Below are positions 10,090-18,565 of a stretch of 64,000 bases of DNA, piece after piece. Positions within the stretch are counted from its first letter, which is position 1; every line of letters begins with the position of its first letter. A program made the translations under genes and the position numbers. The DNA is from Pseudorhodoferax soli (lineage in GTDB: Bacteria; Pseudomonadota; Gammaproteobacteria; Burkholderiales; Burkholderiaceae_C), in assembly GCF_003337555.1 (NCBI RefSeq), contig NZ_QPJK01000001.1, positions 868,001-932,000 of the forward strand. Direction: 5' to 3'. Under the pieces are notes generated by a model. It worked only from the letters and a program-made list of their open reading frames with translations, was not told the origin of the DNA and did no database searches.

Positions 10090-11718
10090 TCAGGAGCCCG
10101 GCCGGCGCCGCTGCTGCAGGCTTTGCCAGCGCGCCAGCGCCTCTGGGTCGCCCCGGTCCAGCGCTTCGAGGAACTGCTTGCGCTGGGCCAGCTTCTCGGG
10201 GTCGTCCTTCACCGAATCCAGCATGCGGCGGCGCTGCTCGGCCGTCGGCAGGCCGGCGGACTCGGGCTGGGCGGCAGGCGGCTGGCCGCTGGGCGGCGGC
10301 GCGGTGGCGGCCGGCGGCTGCGGGCCGGAGGCGCCCGGGCGCGCCGGCAGCGGCGCCGGCGCAGCGGCCGAGGGGTTGGCCGGCGCCGAGGCCGAGGCGC
10401 CCGGCGCCGTCGCGCCCTGCCCCTGGCGGCGCCCGCCGGTGCCGCCACGCGGGCCGGCCGGCGGCACCTCGCCCTGCAGCCGCACGCGCGAGCCTTCGCT
10501 GAGCCGGTCGCCGCCCTCGGTCACGACGAGTTCGCCGGCCTGCAGGCCCTCGGTCACGGCGACGACGTCCACCGTGGCCTCGCCGCGCTTGACGCGGCGC
10601 ATGTGCACCGTGCGGTCTTCGCCGACCACGTACACATAGGGGCCCTGCGGCCCGGTGCGCACGGCCGTCACGGGCACCACCAGTGCGTCCAGCGTGCGCA
10701 GCGTCATGCGCACGTTGACGAACTGGTTGGGAAACAGCTTGCCGTCGCCGTTGGCGAAGCGGGCCTTGGCCTTCACCGTGCCCGTGGTGGTGTCGACCAC
10801 GTTGTCCAGCGTGGAGAAGCTGCCGCTGTCCAGCACCGCGCTGCGCGTGCGGTCCAGCGCGGCCACGGCCAGCTTGCCGCTGCCGCGGACCTGCTCCTGC
10901 ACCTCGGGGATGCGGTCCTGCGGCACGGCGAACTGCACGTCGATGGGGTTCATCTGGGTGATCACGGCGATGCCGGTGGTCGAACCCGCCGCCACGGTGT
11001 TGCCAGGGTCCACCGTGCGCAGGCCGATGCGCCCCGTGAGCGGCGACGTGATGCGCGTGAACTCCAGGTTCACGGCGGCCGCGGCCTCGGCCGCCTTGTC
11101 GCTCGTGACCGTGCCTTCCAGTTGCTGCACCAGTGCGGCCTGGGTGTCCACGTCCTGCCGGGCGATGGAATCCTGGCCCAGCAGCGTGCGGTAGCGCGCC
11201 AGCGTGACGCGGGCGGCCTGCAGCTGGGCCTCGTCGCGCATGCGGGTACCGCGCGCCTGCATCAGCGCCTGCTCGTAGGGGCGCGGGTCGATGCGGGCCA
11301 GCAACTGGCCCTTGCGCACGGTCTGGCCTTCGGTGAACAGCACTTCCGTCAGCACGCCGCCGACCTGGGGCTTGAGCGTGACCGTGGCCGTGGGCGTGAC
11401 GGTGCCCAGCGCGTCCAGCGTGACAGGAATCTGCGCGCGCGCCACGGCGGCATGGCCGACCGTGACCATGCCGAAGGCGCCGGCACCGCCGGGGCCGCCC
11501 GGCGGGCCACCGGGGCCGCCGGGGCGCGGCCCCATGCCGAAACCGGCGGGCGTCTCGGCCGGCCGCTTGACGAGGTAGTAGCTGCCACCGACCAGCGCCC
11601 CCAGCACCAGCACGGTGACCACCGCCCCGAGCCAGCGGCGCTTGCGCGAGGGGGGCCGCGCAGGCGGGGGCACCAGGGAACGGGAAGGCGGAACGGGGCC
11701 GGGCGTGGGGTGGTCCAT
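10090..11718 (-). CDS. mdtA: RND periplasmic adaptor (membrane fusion protein), MdtA-like
   Basis: A 542-residue HlyD-type adaptor that links the RND pump to the outer-membrane channel. There is one N-terminal membrane anchor (about residues 29-50), a Gly/Pro-rich linker, then lipoyl, hairpin and beta-barrel domains: the biotinyl-like segment [19 protein letters not shown] and [14 protein letters not shown] are typical. MdtA-type adaptors are usually near 400 residues. The excess is a Pro/Ala-rich tail of about 120 residues ending in a charged helical segment ([20 protein letters not shown]). The ATG at 11718 is preferred to a codon about 70 nt upstream because the residues after it begin the anchor region. 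First gene of the operon. Confidence 0.92.
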   Translation of the reverse strand: MDHPTPGPVPPSRSLVPPPARPPSRKRRWLGAVVTVLVLGALVGGSYYLVKRPAETPAGFGMGPRPGGPGGPPGGPGGAGAFGMVTVGHAAVARAQIPVTLDALGTVTPTATVTLKPQVGGVLTEVLFTEGQTVRKGQLLARIDPRPYEQALMQARGTRMRDEAQLQAARVTLARYRTLLGQDSIARQDVDTQAALVQQLEGTVTSDKAAEAAAAVNLEFTRITSPLTGRIGLRTVDPGNTVAAGSTTGIAVITQMNPIDVQFAVPQDRIPEVQEQVRGSGKLAVAALDRTRSAVLDSGSFSTLDNVVDTTTGTVKAKARFANGDGKLFPNQFVNVRMTLRTLDALVVPVTAVRTGPQGPYVYVVGEDRTVHMRRVKRGEATVDVVAVTEGLQAGELVVTEGGDRLSEGSRVRLQGEVPPAGPRGGTGGRRQGQGATAPGASASAPANPSAAAPAPLPARPGASGPQPPAATAPPPSGQPPAAQPESAGLPTAEQRRRMLDSVKDDPEKLAQRKQFLEALDRGDPEALARWQSLQQRRRPGS

Positions 11719-11766
11719 GGCGCGAAATCGGGGGCAGGCACGAGGTTGGTGCGATTGGAGCGGGCG

Positions 11767-11797
11767 ATCGTAGCCGGCATGTGCTTGCAACTGTCAA
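11767..11797 (-). promoter_or_regulatory. Candidate sigma-70 promoter of the RND efflux operon
   Basis: On the minus strand, a consensus -35 TTGACA (11797-11792) is followed after 19 bp by TACGAT (11772-11767), about 50 bp before the adaptor start. The spacer is longer than ideal, so this is tentative. Confidence 0.35.
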
Positions 11798-11940
11798 CGG
11801 CAGGTAAAGGGCCGGGCCAAGCCGTTCGTCGCGCTGCGCTGCAGCTGGCGCCGCCGCATTGCAGCCCGTCGCATGCCGCTGGGAAGCGGCGCAGCGCCGG
11901 CGCACAGTCGCTTCAACACCACACGCGACGGAGCCCCCCC

Positions 11941-12462
11941 ATGCTGATCCAGATCCTGACCCACACACCCGCCTGGGTGTTCGCGCTGTTCGTGCTGCTG
12001 GCCTGGATCGGCGGCAGGCAGCTGCAGGACGGCAGCCCGCACCTGGCCCGCGTGGCCGCCATGCCCGTGGCCATGGTCGCCCTGGCGGTCTACGGCGTGG
12101 CCGGCGCGTTCGGACGCTCGGATGCCGGCTGGCTGGCGCTGGCCGGCTGGGGCCTGGCCGCGGCTGCGGCACTGGCCTTCGTCGCCCGGCTGCCGCTGCA
12201 CCCGGCCGTGCGCTACGAGCCTGCCAGCCGGCGCTTCTTCCAGCCCGGCAGCTGGGTGCCGCTGGCGCTCATGATGGGCATCTTCGCCACCAAGTACGCC
12301 GTGGGCGTGCTGCTGGCCATGCACCCGGAGTTGGCCCACCAGGGCAGCTTCGCCACGGGCATCAGCACGCTGTACGGCCTGTTCAGCGGCATCTTCGCCG
12401 GCCGTGCGCTGCGGCTGTGGCAGCTGGCACTGCGCCAGCACGGCGCAGCCGTCGCCGCCTGA
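11941..12462 (+). CDS. DUF6622-like integral membrane protein
   Basis: A 173-residue hydrophobic protein with about five predicted membrane segments (roughly residues 9-24, 39-58, 65-83, 105-125 and 138-156), beginning MLIQILTHTPAWVFALF. It resembles the uncharacterised DUF6622 family of proteobacterial membrane proteins; that assignment is from memory of the N-terminal pattern. It is divergent from the efflux operon and followed after 25 bp by another small membrane-protein gene, so the two are probably cotranscribed. Function unknown. Confidence 0.75.
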   Translation: MLIQILTHTPAWVFALFVLLAWIGGRQLQDGSPHLARVAAMPVAMVALAVYGVAGAFGRSDAGWLALAGWGLAAAAALAFVARLPLHPAVRYEPASRRFFQPGSWVPLALMMGIFATKYAVGVLLAMHPELAHQGSFATGISTLYGLFSGIFAGRALRLWQLALRQHGAAVAA

Positions 12463-12487
12463 CCCTCTCTTCTTCAAGGAGCACACC

Positions 12488-12781
12488 ATGTCCCGCACCC
12501 CCATCCCTGGCGAAACCCATCTCGACTGGACCGCCCGCCGCCGTGCCAAGGCCAAGCTGGGCTGGTTCGCCCATGCCACGGTCTACGGGGTCGTCAACAC
12601 CGTGCTGGTCGCGCTGTCGCTGGCCGGTGGCCGGCACTGGGCGCTGTTCCCGCTGCTGGGCTGGGGCCTGGGCCTTTTGTTCCACGGCCTGGCGGTCTGG
12701 GTGCTGGCACCGGGCAACCCGCTTATGGACCGCATGGTCGCGCGCGAACGGCAGCGGCTGGACGGCAGCACGCCGCGTTGA
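12488..12781 (+). CDS. Small 2TM-domain membrane protein
   Basis: A 97-residue protein with the layout of the 2TM family: a charged start with a short helix (HLDWTARRRAKAKLG), two membrane segments (about residues 28-46 and 52-70) with a tight turn between them, and a charged tail (MDRMVARERQRLDG). The family sometimes occurs beside LytTR systems; a LytS/LytTR pair lies 2 kb downstream. The ATG at 12488 has AAGGAG about 8 bp upstream. The role is unknown. Confidence 0.75.
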   Translation: MSRTPIPGETHLDWTARRRAKAKLGWFAHATVYGVVNTVLVALSLAGGRHWALFPLLGWGLGLLFHGLAVWVLAPGNPLMDRMVARERQRLDGSTPR

Positions 12782-12790
12782 TCAGGCACC

Positions 12791-13474
12791 ATGCGGCCCA
12801 TGATCACCGTCCACCACCTCGACAACTCCCGATCGCAGCGCGTGCTGTGGCTGCTGGAGGAACTGGAACTGCCCTACGAGATCGTGCAGTACAAGCGCGA
12901 CCCGGCCACCATGCTGGCCCCGCCCGCGTTGCGCCGTGTGCACCCGCTGGGCAAGTCGCCCGTGGTGACCACGGACGACGGGCTGGTGCTGGCGGAGTCG
13001 GGTGCCATCCTGGAAACCCTGGTCGAGCGCCACGGCCAGGGCCGCTTGGCGCCGCCGCCCGGCACGCCGGAGGCCGTGCGCTTTCGCTACTGGATGCACT
13101 ACGCGGAAGGCTCGGCCATGCCGCCGCTGCTGCTCAAGCTGGTGTTCGACCGCATCGAGAAGGCCAAGATGCCCTTCTTCGCCAGGCCGATCGCCCGCAG
13201 CATCGCGGCCAAGACCAAGGCCGCGCTGGTCCTGCCGAACCTGCAGCGCCACCTGGACTTCCTCGAAGGCGAGCTGGCCGGGCGCGACTGGTTCGTGGGC
13301 GATGCCTTCTCGGCGGCCGACATCCAGCTGAGCTTCCCGGTCGAGGCCGCCAGGCAGCGCGCCGGACTGGATGCCAGCCGCCCGAACCTCATGGCCTGGC
13401 TGGCACGCATCCACGCCCGGCCGGCGTTCCGGCGCGCGCTGGAGCGCGGCGGGCCCTACGCGCTGGCCGATTGA
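12791..13474 (+). CDS. Glutathione S-transferase family protein
   Basis: A 227-residue cytosolic GST. The N-terminal thioredoxin-like domain starts ITVHHLDNSRSQRVLWLLEEL, and the cis-Pro and glutathione-binding positions are visible as GKSPVV (about residues 54-59) and ESGAILE (about 69-75). The all-helical C-terminal domain includes GDAFSAADIQLSFP. Likely glutathione conjugation or thiol transfer; substrate unknown. An alternative start at ATG 12800 would remove only three residues. It lies 10 bp upstream of the hydrolase gene, probably in one transcription unit. Confidence 0.88.
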   Translation: MRPMITVHHLDNSRSQRVLWLLEELELPYEIVQYKRDPATMLAPPALRRVHPLGKSPVVTTDDGLVLAESGAILETLVERHGQGRLAPPPGTPEAVRFRYWMHYAEGSAMPPLLLKLVFDRIEKAKMPFFARPIARSIAAKTKAALVLPNLQRHLDFLEGELAGRDWFVGDAFSAADIQLSFPVEAARQRAGLDASRPNLMAWLARIHARPAFRRALERGGPYALAD

Positions 13475-13484
13475 GGGCTGCGCC

Positions 13485-14555
13485 GTGGCACCGCGCACAG
13501 CATCCGTCCTGCTGGCCCTGGCCGCCGTGGCTGCCACCACCGGCGCACTGGCCGCCAATGGCCTGGCCACGCTACCCGCCACGGCCACGCTGGGTCCGGT
13601 GACGCTGCTCTATCCCACGCAGGCAACGCCGTCCGCCCTGCAGCGCGGCCCGTTCACGGTGCAGGCCGCCGTGGACGCCGCACCCGCACGTGGCAACGGC
13701 CGGCTCGTGGTGCTGTCGCACGGCTCGGGCGGTGCGGTCTGGCCGCAGTTCGACCTGGCGAGCGCGCTGGTGGCCGCCGGGTTCACGGTCGCCATGCCAC
13801 TGCACAAGGGCGACAACTTCGAGAACACCAGCGACGTCGGCCCGGTGAGCTGGGCACGCCGGCCGCAGGAGGTGTCCCAGGCCATCGACGCCGTGGCTGC
13901 GCAGGCCGCGCCGGGCGGCCGCCTCGCGCCGCTGCAGCTGGATCTGCAGCGCGTGGGCGCCTACGGCATGTCGGCGGGCGGGCTCACCGCGCTGGCGCTG
14001 GCCGGGGGCCGCTGGTCACCCGCGCTGCTGGCGCAACACTGCGAGGCCCACATCGAAGAGGACTTCGCGGCCTGCGTCGGCCTGTCCACCGAGCTGACCG
14101 GCGGCGTGCTCGACAGCGCGAAGATCGGCATCGCCAAGCGCGTCATCCGCGCCAAGCTGGGCAGCGACACGGCCTGGCGCAGCTGGACCGAGCCGCGCAT
14201 CGCCGCGGTGGTGTCCGCCGTGCCGATGGCGGCGCCGTTCGACATGGCCTCGCTCGCCGCGCCGCGCGTGCCGCTGGGCCTGGTGCGCGCGGCCGAGGAC
14301 GCCTGGCTGGCGCCGCGCTGGCACATCGACGCCGTGCGCACGGCCTGCGGCGATCGCTGCACGCTGCTGGCCGACATGGCGCAGGGCGGCCATGGGTCCA
14401 TCCTGTCGCCGGCCGTGACAGGCCTGTCCGGCACGCTGGGCCGGCTGCTGAACGATCCGCCCGGTTTCGACCGCAGCAGGCTGCCCGTCGTCTACCGGGA
14501 GATTGCCGGCTTCTTCGAGAAGCAACTGGCAACCGCAACGCCCAAGGCGCCATGA
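13485..14555 (+). CDS. Exported alpha/beta hydrolase (dienelactone-hydrolase-like)
   Basis: A 356-residue protein with an N-terminal signal-like segment (VLLALAAVAATTGALA) and an alpha/beta hydrolase core. The oxyanion/first-strand region is LVVLSHGSGG, the nucleophile elbow is GAYGMSAGGLTALAL with Ser near residue 163, and the likely His is in MAQGGHGSIL. It resembles predicted dienelactone hydrolases and lipoprotein-signal hydrolases of proteobacteria. The start is a GTG at 13485, 10 bp after the GST stop; it places the hydrophobic signal at the terminus. Its stop overlaps the next gene by ATGA. Substrate unknown. Confidence 0.82.
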   Translation: MAPRTASVLLALAAVAATTGALAANGLATLPATATLGPVTLLYPTQATPSALQRGPFTVQAAVDAAPARGNGRLVVLSHGSGGAVWPQFDLASALVAAGFTVAMPLHKGDNFENTSDVGPVSWARRPQEVSQAIDAVAAQAAPGGRLAPLQLDLQRVGAYGMSAGGLTALALAGGRWSPALLAQHCEAHIEEDFAACVGLSTELTGGVLDSAKIGIAKRVIRAKLGSDTAWRSWTEPRIAAVVSAVPMAAPFDMASLAAPRVPLGLVRAAEDAWLAPRWHIDAVRTACGDRCTLLADMAQGGHGSILSPAVTGLSGTLGRLLNDPPGFDRSRLPVVYREIAGFFEKQLATATPKAP

Positions 14556-15682
14556 AGCCCATCCTGCACAACGCCTTGCGCCACTACCTGCACGTGCTGG
14601 CGCTGTGCTGCGTGGTGGCGGTGCTGACCACGCTGATGTGGCCGCACCGCAGCTACGTGTCGCAGCTGGCCTATTCCCTGTGCATCGGCACCATCTGCTG
14701 GGGCACGATGGAATTCGGCCGCTACGCGGTGCCGCGCGCGCACTGCCATGGCGACGCCGAGGGCGGGCACGGCTGGCCGCGGGGTTGGCGCGGCCTGGTG
14801 CTCACAGTGGCGGGCATCCTGGTCGGCTTCTACGCCGGCGACTGGCTGGCCTACCAGCTGATCGGCCCGGCCGACCCCGGCCGCACGGCCAATGCGCGCG
14901 ACAGCATGGTCGGCCTGTACATCACGGTGGCGGCCGGTGCCATCGGCTCGTTCTACTTCCACACCCGCGGCAAGGCGGCGGCCCTGGCCGCGGCCATCGC
15001 AGCTGCGGAGCGTGACGCGACGGAGGCCAAGCTCAAGCTGCTGGAGACGCAGCTGGAGCCGCACATGCTGTTCAACACGCTGGCCAACCTGCGCGTGCTG
15101 ATCACGCTGGACCCGCCACGCGCCGTGGCCATGCTGGACCGGCTCAACGGCTACCTGCGCGCCACGCTGGGCGGCTCGCGCGCCACGCTGCATCCGCTGG
15201 CGCAGGAGTTCGAACGCCTGGCCGACTACCTGGAGCTCATGGCCGTGCGCATGGGCGCGCGCCTGCGCTACCGGCTGGAACTGCCCGAGGACCTGCGCGC
15301 CGCGCCGGTGCCGCCGCTGCTGCTGCAGCCGCTGGTGGAGAACGCCATCCGCCATGGGCTGGAGCCCAAGATCGAAGGCGGCACGGTGACCGTGCGCGCG
15401 CAGCGCGACACCGGTGCGGACGGCGAGCTGCTGGTCCTGCATGTGCTGGACACGGGCGTCGGCCTGCCAGCGGATGGCGCGCCACCCTCTACCCCGGGCG
15501 GCTTCGGCGTGGCCCAGGTGCGCGAGCGGCTGCAGACGCTGCACGGCGCACGCGCCAGCGTGGTGCTGCAGCCTGCGCCCGGCGGCGGCACCTCGGCCCT
15601 GCTGCGCATGCCGCTGCACGGCGGTGCCGGCCTGCGCACAATGGCGGGCACGGCACCGGCTCCTTCGGTGCCCTCTGCCTGA
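14552..15682 (+). CDS. LytS/AlgZ-type sensor histidine kinase
   Basis: A 376-residue membrane kinase. Four membrane segments are likely (about residues 14-30, 36-54, 81-97 and 120-137), with a His/Cys-containing cytoplasmic or periplasmic loop (about 62-75) between the second and third. A charged linker helix leads to the phospho-acceptor box QLEPHMLFNTLANL (His 171). The ATP-binding part has PLVENAIRHG (N box) and DTGVGLP. Such kinases phosphorylate a LytTR response regulator; the probable partner is encoded at 16211, after an intervening redoxin gene. The start overlaps the upstream hydrolase stop (ATGA). The stimulus is unknown. Confidence 0.9.
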   Translation: MKPILHNALRHYLHVLALCCVVAVLTTLMWPHRSYVSQLAYSLCIGTICWGTMEFGRYAVPRAHCHGDAEGGHGWPRGWRGLVLTVAGILVGFYAGDWLAYQLIGPADPGRTANARDSMVGLYITVAAGAIGSFYFHTRGKAAALAAAIAAAERDATEAKLKLLETQLEPHMLFNTLANLRVLITLDPPRAVAMLDRLNGYLRATLGGSRATLHPLAQEFERLADYLELMAVRMGARLRYRLELPEDLRAAPVPPLLLQPLVENAIRHGLEPKIEGGTVTVRAQRDTGADGELLVLHVLDTGVGLPADGAPPSTPGGFGVAQVRERLQTLHGARASVVLQPAPGGGTSALLRMPLHGGAGLRTMAGTAPAPSVPSA

Positions 15683-15693
15683 CTGGAGTCTCC

Positions 15694-16209
15694 ATGCCGC
15701 ATCCACTTTCGCGCCGCCAGGCGCTGGCCCAGGCCGGTGCGCTGTCGCTGGCGCTGGGCTGGCCCGCGTCGCGGGCGCAACCCGCGGCCACGCTGCCCGC
15801 GCCCGGCAGCCGCCTGGCTGTGCCTGCCGTAGCGCTGCTGGACGGCAGCCGCTTCGCTCCCGCGGACGCCGAGGGCCAGGTGCTGGTGCTGTACTGGTGG
15901 GCCAGCTGGTGCCCGTTCTGCGCGCTGCAGTCGCCGCACATGGACCAGCTCTGGCGCACGCAGTCCGGCCGTGGCCTGGCGGTGCTGGGCCTGTCGATCG
16001 ACAAGACCGCCGCCCCGGCCACCGCCTACCTGCGGCAAAAGGGGTACGGCTTCCCCAGCGCCTGGGTGTCGCCTGAGCTGGCACGGGCACTGCCCAAGCC
16101 GCCCGGCCTGCCGGTGACCGTGGTGCGTGGCCGCGACGGCAAGGTGCTGATGGCCGAAGCCGGCCAGCTGTTCCCCGAGGATGTCGCGGAGATCGCACGC
16201 TTTCTGTGA
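15694..16209 (+). CDS. TlpA-family periplasmic thiol-disulfide redoxin
   Basis: A 171-residue thioredoxin-fold protein with an N-terminal export signal containing SRRQAL, which resembles a twin-arginine motif. The active site is WASWCPFCALQ with Cys 73 and Cys 76, followed by the conserved cis-Pro region (PGLPVTVVRGRDGK). TlpA/ResA-type proteins transfer electrons to periplasmic disulfides. The gene lies between the kinase and response-regulator genes (11 bp after the former, 1 bp before the latter) and is probably cotranscribed with both, which suggests a link between redox state and signalling. Confidence 0.88.
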   Translation: MPHPLSRRQALAQAGALSLALGWPASRAQPAATLPAPGSRLAVPAVALLDGSRFAPADAEGQVLVLYWWASWCPFCALQSPHMDQLWRTQSGRGLAVLGLSIDKTAAPATAYLRQKGYGFPSAWVSPELARALPKPPGLPVTVVRGRDGKVLMAEAGQLFPEDVAEIARFL

Positions 16210-16210
16210 A

Positions 16211-17032
16211 ATGACCGCCCCGACCGCCCCAACCGCCCTGATCGCCGAGGACGAACCGCTGCTGGCGCAGGCGCTGCGCGCCGAGCTGGCCAGCGCCTGG
16301 CCGCAGCTGCAGATCGCCGCCACGGTGGGCGACGGCCACAGCGCCGTGGAGGCGGCGCTGCGCTGCAGGCCCCAGGTGCTGTTCCTGGACATCCGCATGC
16401 CCGGCCAGGACGGCCTGGCCGCGGCGGCCGAGCTCGCCGAACTGTGGCCGGCCGGCGAAGCCCCGTTGCCACAGCTGGTGTTCGTGACCGCCTACGACGA
16501 ATACGCCGTGCGCGCCTTCGACGCCCAGGCCGCCGACTACGTGCTCAAGCCCGTGCAGCCCGAGCGCCTGCGCCGCACGGTGGCGCGCCTGCAGCAGGCC
16601 CTGGCCACAACCGGGACGGCGCCGGCCGATGCGCTGGAGCAGCAGCTCGCGCAGTGGCGCCGCCCGCTGGGTGCTGCCGCCAGCAGTGCGCCGGCCGCGC
16701 CGCTGCGCTTCATCGCGGCCGGCGATGCCGGTGGCGCCAACGTGCGCATGGTCCCTGTGGACGAGGTGCTGTGCTTCGAGGCAGCCGACAAGTACGTGCG
16801 CGTGCTGACCGCCGGCGAGGAGCACCTGATCCGCACACCGCTCAAGCAGCTGCTGCCGCAGCTGGACACGCAGCGCTTCTGGCAGGTGCACCGCGGCGTG
16901 GTGGTGCGGGCCGACGCCATCGAGCAGGTGCAGCGCGACGAGGCGGGCCGGCTGCACCTGCGGCTGCGCGGCCGCCCCGGCGAGCGCGTCGCCGTGAGCC
17001 GGCTCTACACCCACTTGTTCAAGGCCATGTAG
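16211..17032 (+). CDS. LytTR-family response regulator
   Basis: A 273-residue regulator. The receiver domain (about 8-130) has the acidic pocket EDEP, phospho-acceptor Asp 60 in FLDIRMPGQDG, Thr in FVTAYDEYAV and Lys in YVLKPVQ. A linker leads to a LytTR DNA-binding domain (about 170-272) with VDEVLCFEAADKYVRV and FWQVHRGVVVRADAI. It probably receives phosphate from the LytS-type kinase encoded at 14552. The ATG is 1 bp after the redoxin stop, indicating an operon. Target genes are unknown. Confidence 0.92.
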   Translation: MTAPTAPTALIAEDEPLLAQALRAELASAWPQLQIAATVGDGHSAVEAALRCRPQVLFLDIRMPGQDGLAAAAELAELWPAGEAPLPQLVFVTAYDEYAVRAFDAQAADYVLKPVQPERLRRTVARLQQALATTGTAPADALEQQLAQWRRPLGAAASSAPAAPLRFIAAGDAGGANVRMVPVDEVLCFEAADKYVRVLTAGEEHLIRTPLKQLLPQLDTQRFWQVHRGVVVRADAIEQVQRDEAGRLHLRLRGRPGERVAVSRLYTHLFKAM

Positions 17033-17038
17033 ACCGCC

Positions 17039-17060
17039 GGGGCGGCACAATCGCCGCCCC
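17039..17060. promoter_or_regulatory. Inverted repeat enclosing a -10-like box before the monooxygenase
   Basis: GGGGCGGC-ACAATC-GCCGCCCC is a perfect 8-bp inverted repeat that ends directly before the ATG at 17061. CACAAT (17046-17051) could be a -10 box giving an almost leaderless mRNA, with the palindrome acting as an operator. It could also be a terminator for the upstream regulator gene, though no T-run follows. Confidence 0.35.
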
Positions 17061-18281
17061 ATGGCAACTCCCAAGCAGCTTCTCGTGGCCGGTGGCGGCA
17101 TCGGCGGCCTGGCCGCCGCGCTGGCCTGCGCGCGCCAAGGCTGGCAGGTGTGCGTGTTCGAGCGCGCCGCGGCCTTCAGCGAAGTGGGCGCCGGCGTGCA
17201 GTTGGGCCCCAACGTCGTGCGACTGTTGCAGGCCTGGAACCTCGGCACCGCACTGCGGGCCGTGGCCGCGTTCCCCGAACGCCTGCGCGTGCGCGACGCC
17301 GCCAGCGGCCAGCCACTCGCCACGCTCGACCTGGCCGCCATGCCCGCGCGCTACGGCGCACCCTACGCCACCATCCACCGCGCCGACCTGCTCGCACTGC
17401 TGCACCAGGCTGTGGCGCCACGGGCCGACACCGCTCTCGCGCTGGACCGGCGCGTGCTGGGTTTCGAGGACGATGGCCGGCGTGTGCTGCTGCGCACCGA
17501 GGGAAAGGCCATCGACGGCGATGCCCTGCTCGGCGCCGACGGCCTGTGGAGCGGCGTGCGCACACAGTTGCTGGCCGACGGCCCGCCGCGCCTGACCGGC
17601 CACCTGGCCTACCGCGCGCTGCTGCCGCAGGCCACGCTGCCTGCGGCGCTGCGCAGCGCCGAGGTCACGGCCTGGCTGGGCCCGCGCCTGCACCTGGTCA
17701 GCTACCCGGTGCGCGGCGGCGAGGCGCTCAATGTGGTGGCCTTCGTGCAGGGCCTGCCACCGGGTGGCGCACGCGGCGCCACGCCCGATGCCCTGGCCGA
17801 CTGGGACCACGCCACCAACGCGGCCGACCTGCAGGCCGCCATGGCCGGCTGCTGCACGCCGCTGCAGGACCTGGTGCGCGCGGTGCCCGCCTGGCGGCTG
17901 TGGGTGCTGGCCGACCGGCCACCACTGCGCGCCGCCTCCGAGCAGGCCCGCGGCCGCGTGGCGCTGCTGGGCGACGCCGCGCATCCCATGCGTCCCTACC
18001 TCGCGCAGGGCGCCGGCATGGCCATCGAGGACGCCGAGGCGCTGGGCCGCGCCCTGCGCCAGGCCGACACGGCCGGCATCGAGGTGCCCACGCTCCTGGC
18101 CCGCTACGCACTGGAACGCTGGCAGCGCAACGCGCGCGTGCAGGCCCGTGCGCTGCGCAACGGCCGCATCTTCCACGCCACCGGGCCCATCCGCTGGGGC
18201 CGCAACCTGTCGCTGCGGCTGCTGGGCGAGCAGCTGCTGGACATGCCCTGGCTGTACGGCCCGCAACAGCCCGCGCGCTGA
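17061..18281 (+). CDS. FAD-dependent aromatic-ring monooxygenase
   Basis: A 406-residue class A flavoprotein monooxygenase of the salicylate/3-hydroxybenzoate hydroxylase type. Three fingerprints are present: N-terminal dinucleotide-binding GGGIGGLAAALACARQGW (about 11-28), the DG motif GADGLWSGVR (about 157-166), and the GD motif GDAAHPMRPYLAQGAG (about 306-321) that binds the FAD ribityl chain. It probably uses NAD(P)H and O2 to hydroxylate an aromatic acid. No ring-cleavage genes adjoin it, so the substrate is open. The ATG follows a palindrome containing a -10-like box, suggesting a leaderless message. Confidence 0.9.
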   Translation: MATPKQLLVAGGGIGGLAAALACARQGWQVCVFERAAAFSEVGAGVQLGPNVVRLLQAWNLGTALRAVAAFPERLRVRDAASGQPLATLDLAAMPARYGAPYATIHRADLLALLHQAVAPRADTALALDRRVLGFEDDGRRVLLRTEGKAIDGDALLGADGLWSGVRTQLLADGPPRLTGHLAYRALLPQATLPAALRSAEVTAWLGPRLHLVSYPVRGGEALNVVAFVQGLPPGGARGATPDALADWDHATNAADLQAAMAGCCTPLQDLVRAVPAWRLWVLADRPPLRAASEQARGRVALLGDAAHPMRPYLAQGAGMAIEDAEALGRALRQADTAGIEVPTLLARYALERWQRNARVQARALRNGRIFHATGPIRWGRNLSLRLLGEQLLDMPWLYGPQQPAR

Positions 18282-18353
18282 ACTGCGGAGTGCCGCCGGC
18301 TACGGGCAGCGGCGTGCGCCGGGCGCGGTAATGCGCGGTCGCAAGCGCCCAGC

Positions 18354-18560
18354 TCAGCTCAGGAAGAACTTGATCACGCCCTTGGCCGCGAAGCCCACCA
18401 TGCCCAGGCCCAGCCCCAGCAGCAGCACGAAGGTGCCGAAACGCCCGGCCTTGGACTCACGTGCCAGCTGCAGGATGATGAACAGCATGTAGAGCATGAA
18501 GGCGCCGAGGCCGAAGGTCATGCCGAACCAGGCGATCTGGGCTTCGGTGTAGCCGAACAT
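18354..18560 (-). CDS. DUF2788 family small membrane protein
   Basis: A 68-residue protein with two hydrophobic segments (about 10-30 and 43-65) separated by a short basic loop (ARESKAGR). The layout and the start MFGYTEAQIAWFGMTFG match the DUF2788 family of beta/gammaproteobacteria. No function is known. The start lies 5 bp downstream of the DUF2189 gene's stop, so it is the last gene of the minus-strand group headed by clpB. Confidence 0.8.
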   Translation of the reverse strand: MFGYTEAQIAWFGMTFGLGAFMLYMLFIILQLARESKAGRFGTFVLLLGLGLGMVGFAAKGVIKFFLS

Positions 18561-18565
18561 GCGTG

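Noticed and set aside
15640..15682. Leaderless ORF starting at the ATG near 15652 after GCACAAT
   Set aside because: It lies within the 3' end of the kinase gene in another frame, is only about a dozen codons long and has no independent support.
14492..17341. Long open frame on the minus strand opposite the kinase, redoxin and regulator genes
   Set aside because: It is the antisense of three clearly recognisable plus-strand genes, has a low-complexity translation with no family motifs, and such antisense frames are expected at this GC content.
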